Part shown: piece after piece, positions 60,621-64,000 of the stretch
Layout of the letters: each line of letters opens with the position of its first letter
Position numbering within the stretch: position 1 is the stretch's first letter
NCBI GenBank assembly: GCA_018136815.1
Contig: CM030937.1
Coordinates: 3,966,226 to 4,030,225 of the forward strand
Length of the DNA stretch: 64,000 nucleotides
Source of the DNA: Isochrysis galbana
Lineage: Eukaryota > Haptophyta > Isochrysidales > Isochrysidaceae
Direction of reading: 5' to 3'
The notes under the pieces: model-generated
Database searches by the model: none
What the model saw: only the letters and a program-made list of their open reading frames with translations
What the model was told of the DNA's origin: nothing
Translations under genes and position numbers: made by a program

Positions 60621-61500
60621 CAACTAAGTTTATACTTAGTTCGCCCATGGGGGGGCACGAGCCCCCCTCTCTCTCCACTCCTCCCCAGCCATGGGGGAGG
60701 ATCCACCCACTCTCCTGGCACGCCTGATGGCTTGCCAGGAGCACAAAGCCCTGCTGACCCATTCCTCTCCCCACAGGCCCGCCTGACTCGCCCGCCCTGG
60801 CCCGTCGTGGCCTGCCCATTCCTCTGACCAGCCCCTCCTCCCCCTGGGCCCCCCTGTTCAGGACCCCCCAGCCAGCTCCAGTCGACCCGCAGGGGCTCGG
60901 AGCGCCAGCGAGGGAGAGGCAGGAGGGGCCAGGGCCATGCCCCAGCCTCACCTGCCCCCTGAGCTGTGCTCCCAGGCCCTGCAGGCCATCTGGGGACCTG
61001 AGCGAGGGGCCGCAGGCGCGCGCCATGGGCCCCGCCGCAGGGAAGAGAGGAGGAAAAGGGAAGAGGGAGGGGAGGGGGGAGCGGCAGCTCTCCCCTCCGG
61101 CGTTTACGTGTCTTCTCGCCCCGTTTGGGTAAGAGAAGACGGGGGCGCCAGAGCCAGGAGGGAAGGGCCGCGGCTCGCCGCGGCCACTCGCTCGGTCGGG
61201 CGAGGGAGATTAGCGCTCTAGGCCCCTAAACTCACGAGTGCCCCCCCCCCCTGCGTTGTTTTACCCGAAAGGGTTTTTCCCCCAGCGTGGCCTCGAGGAG
61301 AGGGTGTGCTGGGGCTGGGGTGCGTAGGGTCGGTGCTTGCACTGGGGGGAGGACAAATATCGAGGGGAGGGGGCAATGCCCCCCCCCCCGGTACCACTCG
61401 GACACCTGGCTCGCCAGGCATGGCGGGAGTCCGGGGCTGAAAAGTTGTGTCCAATTAGCTAGTGGGGTTGGCTAGGATATAACATTTTAATTTTAATTTA
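60621..61500 (+). mobile_element. Hairpin-headed retroposon with 16-bp target-site duplication
   Basis: The head AACTAAG-TTTATA-CTTAGTT at 60622-60641 is followed by ATGG at 60647. The 3' end is a TTTTAA-type tail. ATTGCTACAAGAATGG flanks it at 60605-60620 and 61501-61516. The body 60848-61500 is shared with 59240-59891. Confidence 0.87.
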
Positions 61501-61516
61501 ATTGCTACAAGAATGG

Positions 61517-62323
61517 CTACAAGTTTGGGCGGGCTGTTGCAAGAATCCCGCAAGTTTGGCCCGCAAGTTTGGGCGAGTTTTACTACAAGTATTGGCCTGG
61601 GCCTATAAACGGGCACGTGGACATTTGATGGCTCAAATTGAACCCGTCACATATACGACGGAACGCGACCTGGTTACCGCCTCGCGAGCTCGCGAGGCCA
61701 GCGACCCACAGCCCAAGGAGACTAAGGTCGCGCTCCGTCGTAATAGGACCAGTTTTATTTCCATTTCCAGTTAATTTGTTGCGCAAATGGTCCAAAAATA
61801 GTATAAACGTTGTAGAGAGTTGCTTTTGGCTTTTACGTTGCAAGACGGGGGCAACTCACAAACTGATCCGGAACGTGGAGAGGCACCGTGAGGTTCCGCA
61901 ATCCACAGGCGACCGTCTGATGTGACGACGCCGTACACGTAGCGGGATTTCAAGATTTTTTCTTTCTCTTACATCTCAGTTTTGAAGTGGAGGGAGTGTT
62001 TAAAAAGTCGTAGATAGCAGCTAACGCTGACCTCGCCCTAGTGCCATCGTCCGCCCTGCTCTCTGTCTCCGTAGGGTGCCACGAATACGAAATACGACTC
62101 TTTATTGCCCAGATGATAGGTGGAATCAGAAGGAGGCGATCGCCACTCCGCCCACCAGCGTATGCGAGAAGACCTTCGGGCTATCACTATGGTGTGTGCC
62201 TCCAGAATACGTTTGTGCCTAGCGTCGGATCCCCCTCTTTTCCTCCTCCTTGAACGGCGGCCATGCGTCACCGAATTAGGTGCGTAGGGAAGATCGGGTT
62301 CCCGGATAAGCTCGCTTACGTAC
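61517..62323. other. Intergenic, no gene supported
   Basis: 61618-61670 has a diverged copy of the acatttgatggctc block. Frames at 61638-61925 (+) and 62038-62271 (-) are short and featureless. Confidence 0.45.
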
Positions 62324-63346
62324 TCAAAGGCGCCCGGGGCGCTTCTGCGGCGGTGGGGCGTCGGGCACCGCCTGGGTAAGCTCGCCTAGTGCAAGCCCGC
62401 CAAAGAGAAAGACCTTAGCGAACCAAAAATTGATCGGCTGCTGCTTCTTGGTGGCGATACCGCGTGCAAAGACGGCGCACACGGCGTTGACCATATAAGT
62501 TATGATCAGACCCTGATGAATGAGATCGCGATACTCATCGGGGACCTGCGCAGGACGGCCGAAGGTGAGTGGCAGTCAGCGTCATAACTAGGTCCAATGC
62601 TTCCGACGCTAGGGATAGGCGGTGTGGGGGAAGAAGGAGTCTCGCACCTCGGTGAGCGGAAACCCGGGGTAGGAAATCGAGCTGGACAAAAGCAATACTC
62701 CCAACAGGAGCATATGGCCGCTCTGGAGATACGGGAGCAGGTAGGCACCTGCCTTGTTAGGCAGCCCACGCCCGATGAGCCGTGCAGTTGCGTCGTACGG
62801 ATCCTCGTTTGGTGGCCTCTCATCAATAGTGTCGAAGGAGAGCAGTTCCATCAGGCGTTCCGCTGCAGTTTCACCACGATAAGGTGCCGACGGCGCAGTG
62901 CCGCCCGTCGCAGCGGCCGAGATCGGCGTCACCCCGCGTGCCGCTGCAGCATCTGCGTCGCGCCGGCGGAAGTCATCGAATGACGGGAGTGGCACCGCTG
63001 GCGTGTCCTCCACGAGGGGGGCGGACGACTCGAACTCGACGGGACTATACGGTGTTGGAGATGGTGATGGAAGTGACATGACTTCCGGCGGCGGTGGCGT
63101 AGTGGCCGCTGCCCCCGTCGGCGTGTCTGCAGACGACTGGCTCATGGAGCGCTTCGCCTTCCTCCGCGCCCGCCGTTCGGCACGCCGCGCCTCCGAGTCG
63201 CTGTTCGCGGCCATGGTGCAGAGGCGTGCGCGAAAGAGCGGTTCACTCGCACGAGCGAACGCCGCGCCGGGCGCGAGAGCCGCCGCCGGCGCCGCGAGCA
63301 GCAGGCTGGCGGCGAGGGCAGCGCAAGAAACCATGAGGCAGAGCAA
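62324..63346 (-). CDS. Plastid-targeted membrane protein of unknown function, two exons
   Basis: Exon 1 is 63346-62648 and exon 2 is 62545-62324, with a 102-bp GT-AG intron joining GFPLTE|VPDEYRDLIHQG. Product 306 aa. Residues 1-25 are a signal peptide (LAASLLLAAPAAALAPGAAF) followed by a basic Ala/Arg-rich stretch, the usual bipartite plastid leader in secondary algae. About 130 Pro/Ser-rich residues follow. The conserved-looking C-terminal part has three hydrophobic segments (MLLLGVLLLSSSISYP; LIITYMVNAVCAVFA; FWFAKVFLFGGLALGEL) and the loop GFPLTEVPDEYRDLIHQG. I do not recognise a named family. Location is inferred to be a plastid membrane. Confidence 0.7.
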
Positions 63347-63419
63347 CGAGCGAGCGAGCAGCGAGCGCGAGCTCGTCCTCTCTCCAAAGATTACTCTATG
63401 CGATTATTGGGATATAGGA

Positions 63420-64000
63420 ATATAGAATAGTAGTATAAAGTACTAGTACTTGCTAAGAATATACTGCCAAAGGTTCTCTGACTCAGCTGCCCACCCGAGG
63501 TCGACGGACGCCGCGTTGGCTCCGCGGTCTACGGGCTTTCCTTGACTTCCATGTCAAGTATTGCCAAGACCTTGGAATGCGCCTTGGCTGCGCGAGCTCC
63601 GCGTGCCAGGAGCCAGGAGCGCTTTCGTCGCGCCGTCTCGCATCATTGGCAGTATGGGTTTATTCCCAATACCGCCTGCCGCCTGCCAAGCCCACCACCC
63701 AGCGGCAGAAGATGATTTCTGCTTTGGGTGGTGGGTTCCCGGCAGATGCGTTGTGAGGCACTCTGGCAAGATCTTGGGCTTTTCTGCTCCTGCTCGCCGC
63801 GGCGTAGAGAGCCACGACGTGGCTCGTCCTGAGGCCGGAGATCATAATAATAATAAACCCATCCGGAGACCATAAACAGCTACATTGTCATTGCCAACGT
63901 TGTATTGTTGTATTTGTCAATGCGATTGTTAATTGTCTACGAACAAGTAATGGCACTAACATCGGACGGTCAAACAGTAATTTATAACTACTAAAAACTT
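63420..64000. repeat. Intergenic with two dispersed repeats at the window end
   Basis: 63850-63960 is the reversed partner of 30047-30160. 63964-63980 (ggacggtcaaacagtaa) resembles the left end of the TIR element at 56145. No gene seen. Confidence 0.55.

Noticed and set aside
59240..61502. LTR retrotransposon flanked by 650-bp direct repeats
   Set aside because: The right copy has its own 16-bp target duplication and hairpin head, and the left copy is 5'-truncated with its own tail. They are two independent retroposon insertions, not LTRs.
1..64000. tRNA, rRNA, CRISPR arrays or bacterial operons
   Set aside because: No cloverleaf with matching A/B boxes, no rRNA-like stretch and no spaced short repeats were found. 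Gene structure is eukaryotic.

Overview
This is a nuclear window from a eukaryote, most likely a microalga with a complex (secondary) plastid. Protein-coding exons are interrupted by short GT-AG introns (about 80-350 bp), there are no bacterial operons or Shine-Dalgarno-led genes, and DNA is GC-rich. Two proteins carry N-termini like those of plastid proteins in secondary algae: a signal peptide followed by a transit-like region, one of them with a twin-arginine lumenal signal (53637-54509 and 62324-63346). A haptophyte or related alga is plausible, but the sequence alone does not fix the lineage. Two 100-N assembly gaps lie at 15001-15100 and 38101-38200.

Genes, left to right: a secreted TIM-barrel hydrolase-like protein (690-1892, +); an aldehyde dehydrogenase in four exons (3001-5325, -); a membrane-anchored GH3 beta-xylosidase-like enzyme (8170-11454, +); a short terminal-exon fragment (12096-12360, -); a cytochrome P450 cut off at the first gap (13918-14949, +); a FUBI-like ubiquitin-family domain fused to RNA polymerase subunit RPB12 (17153-17664, -); an ATM1/ABCB7-type mitochondrial ABC transporter (19048-21641, -); a secreted plant-type protein of unknown function (22820-23389, -); chromatin assembly factor 1 subunit B (25936-27937, -); a COA3-like small membrane protein and a second ORF overlapping by one base in a TGATG junction (32185-33776, +); a large unrecognised two-exon gene around the second gap (37053-39843, -); an F-box/JmjC protein (43732-45297, +); a possible FANCF-like protein (48156-49634, -); a degenerate lumenal glutathione peroxidase-like protein (53637-54509, -); an unrecognised Cys-rich multi-exon gene (57829-58913, +); and a plastid-targeted membrane protein (62324-63346, -).

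The rest, more than half of the window, is mobile DNA, much of it classifiable from its own termini. (1) A family of non-autonomous retroposons starts with a short hairpin followed 3-7 nt later by ATGG. Four copies are bounded by perfect 16-19 bp target-site duplications. Hairpin stems differ between subfamilies but stay complementary. (2) Two nearly identical 1.57-kb giant palindromes sit at TTAA sites in opposite orientation. (3) Three TIR elements have hAT-like features: two with perfect 8-bp duplications, and one carrying a 203-bp satellite. A hAT transposase C-terminal fragment is nearby. (4) A TIR element has an ORF start inside its inverted repeats. (5) There are LINE reverse transcriptase and copia RNase H remnants.

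The signals I consider most worth follow-up are the FUBI-RPB12 fusion, the hairpin-headed retroposons, a co-oriented TATA-containing sequence module directly upstream of four unrelated genes, and the one-base-overlap dicistronic arrangement at 32385.
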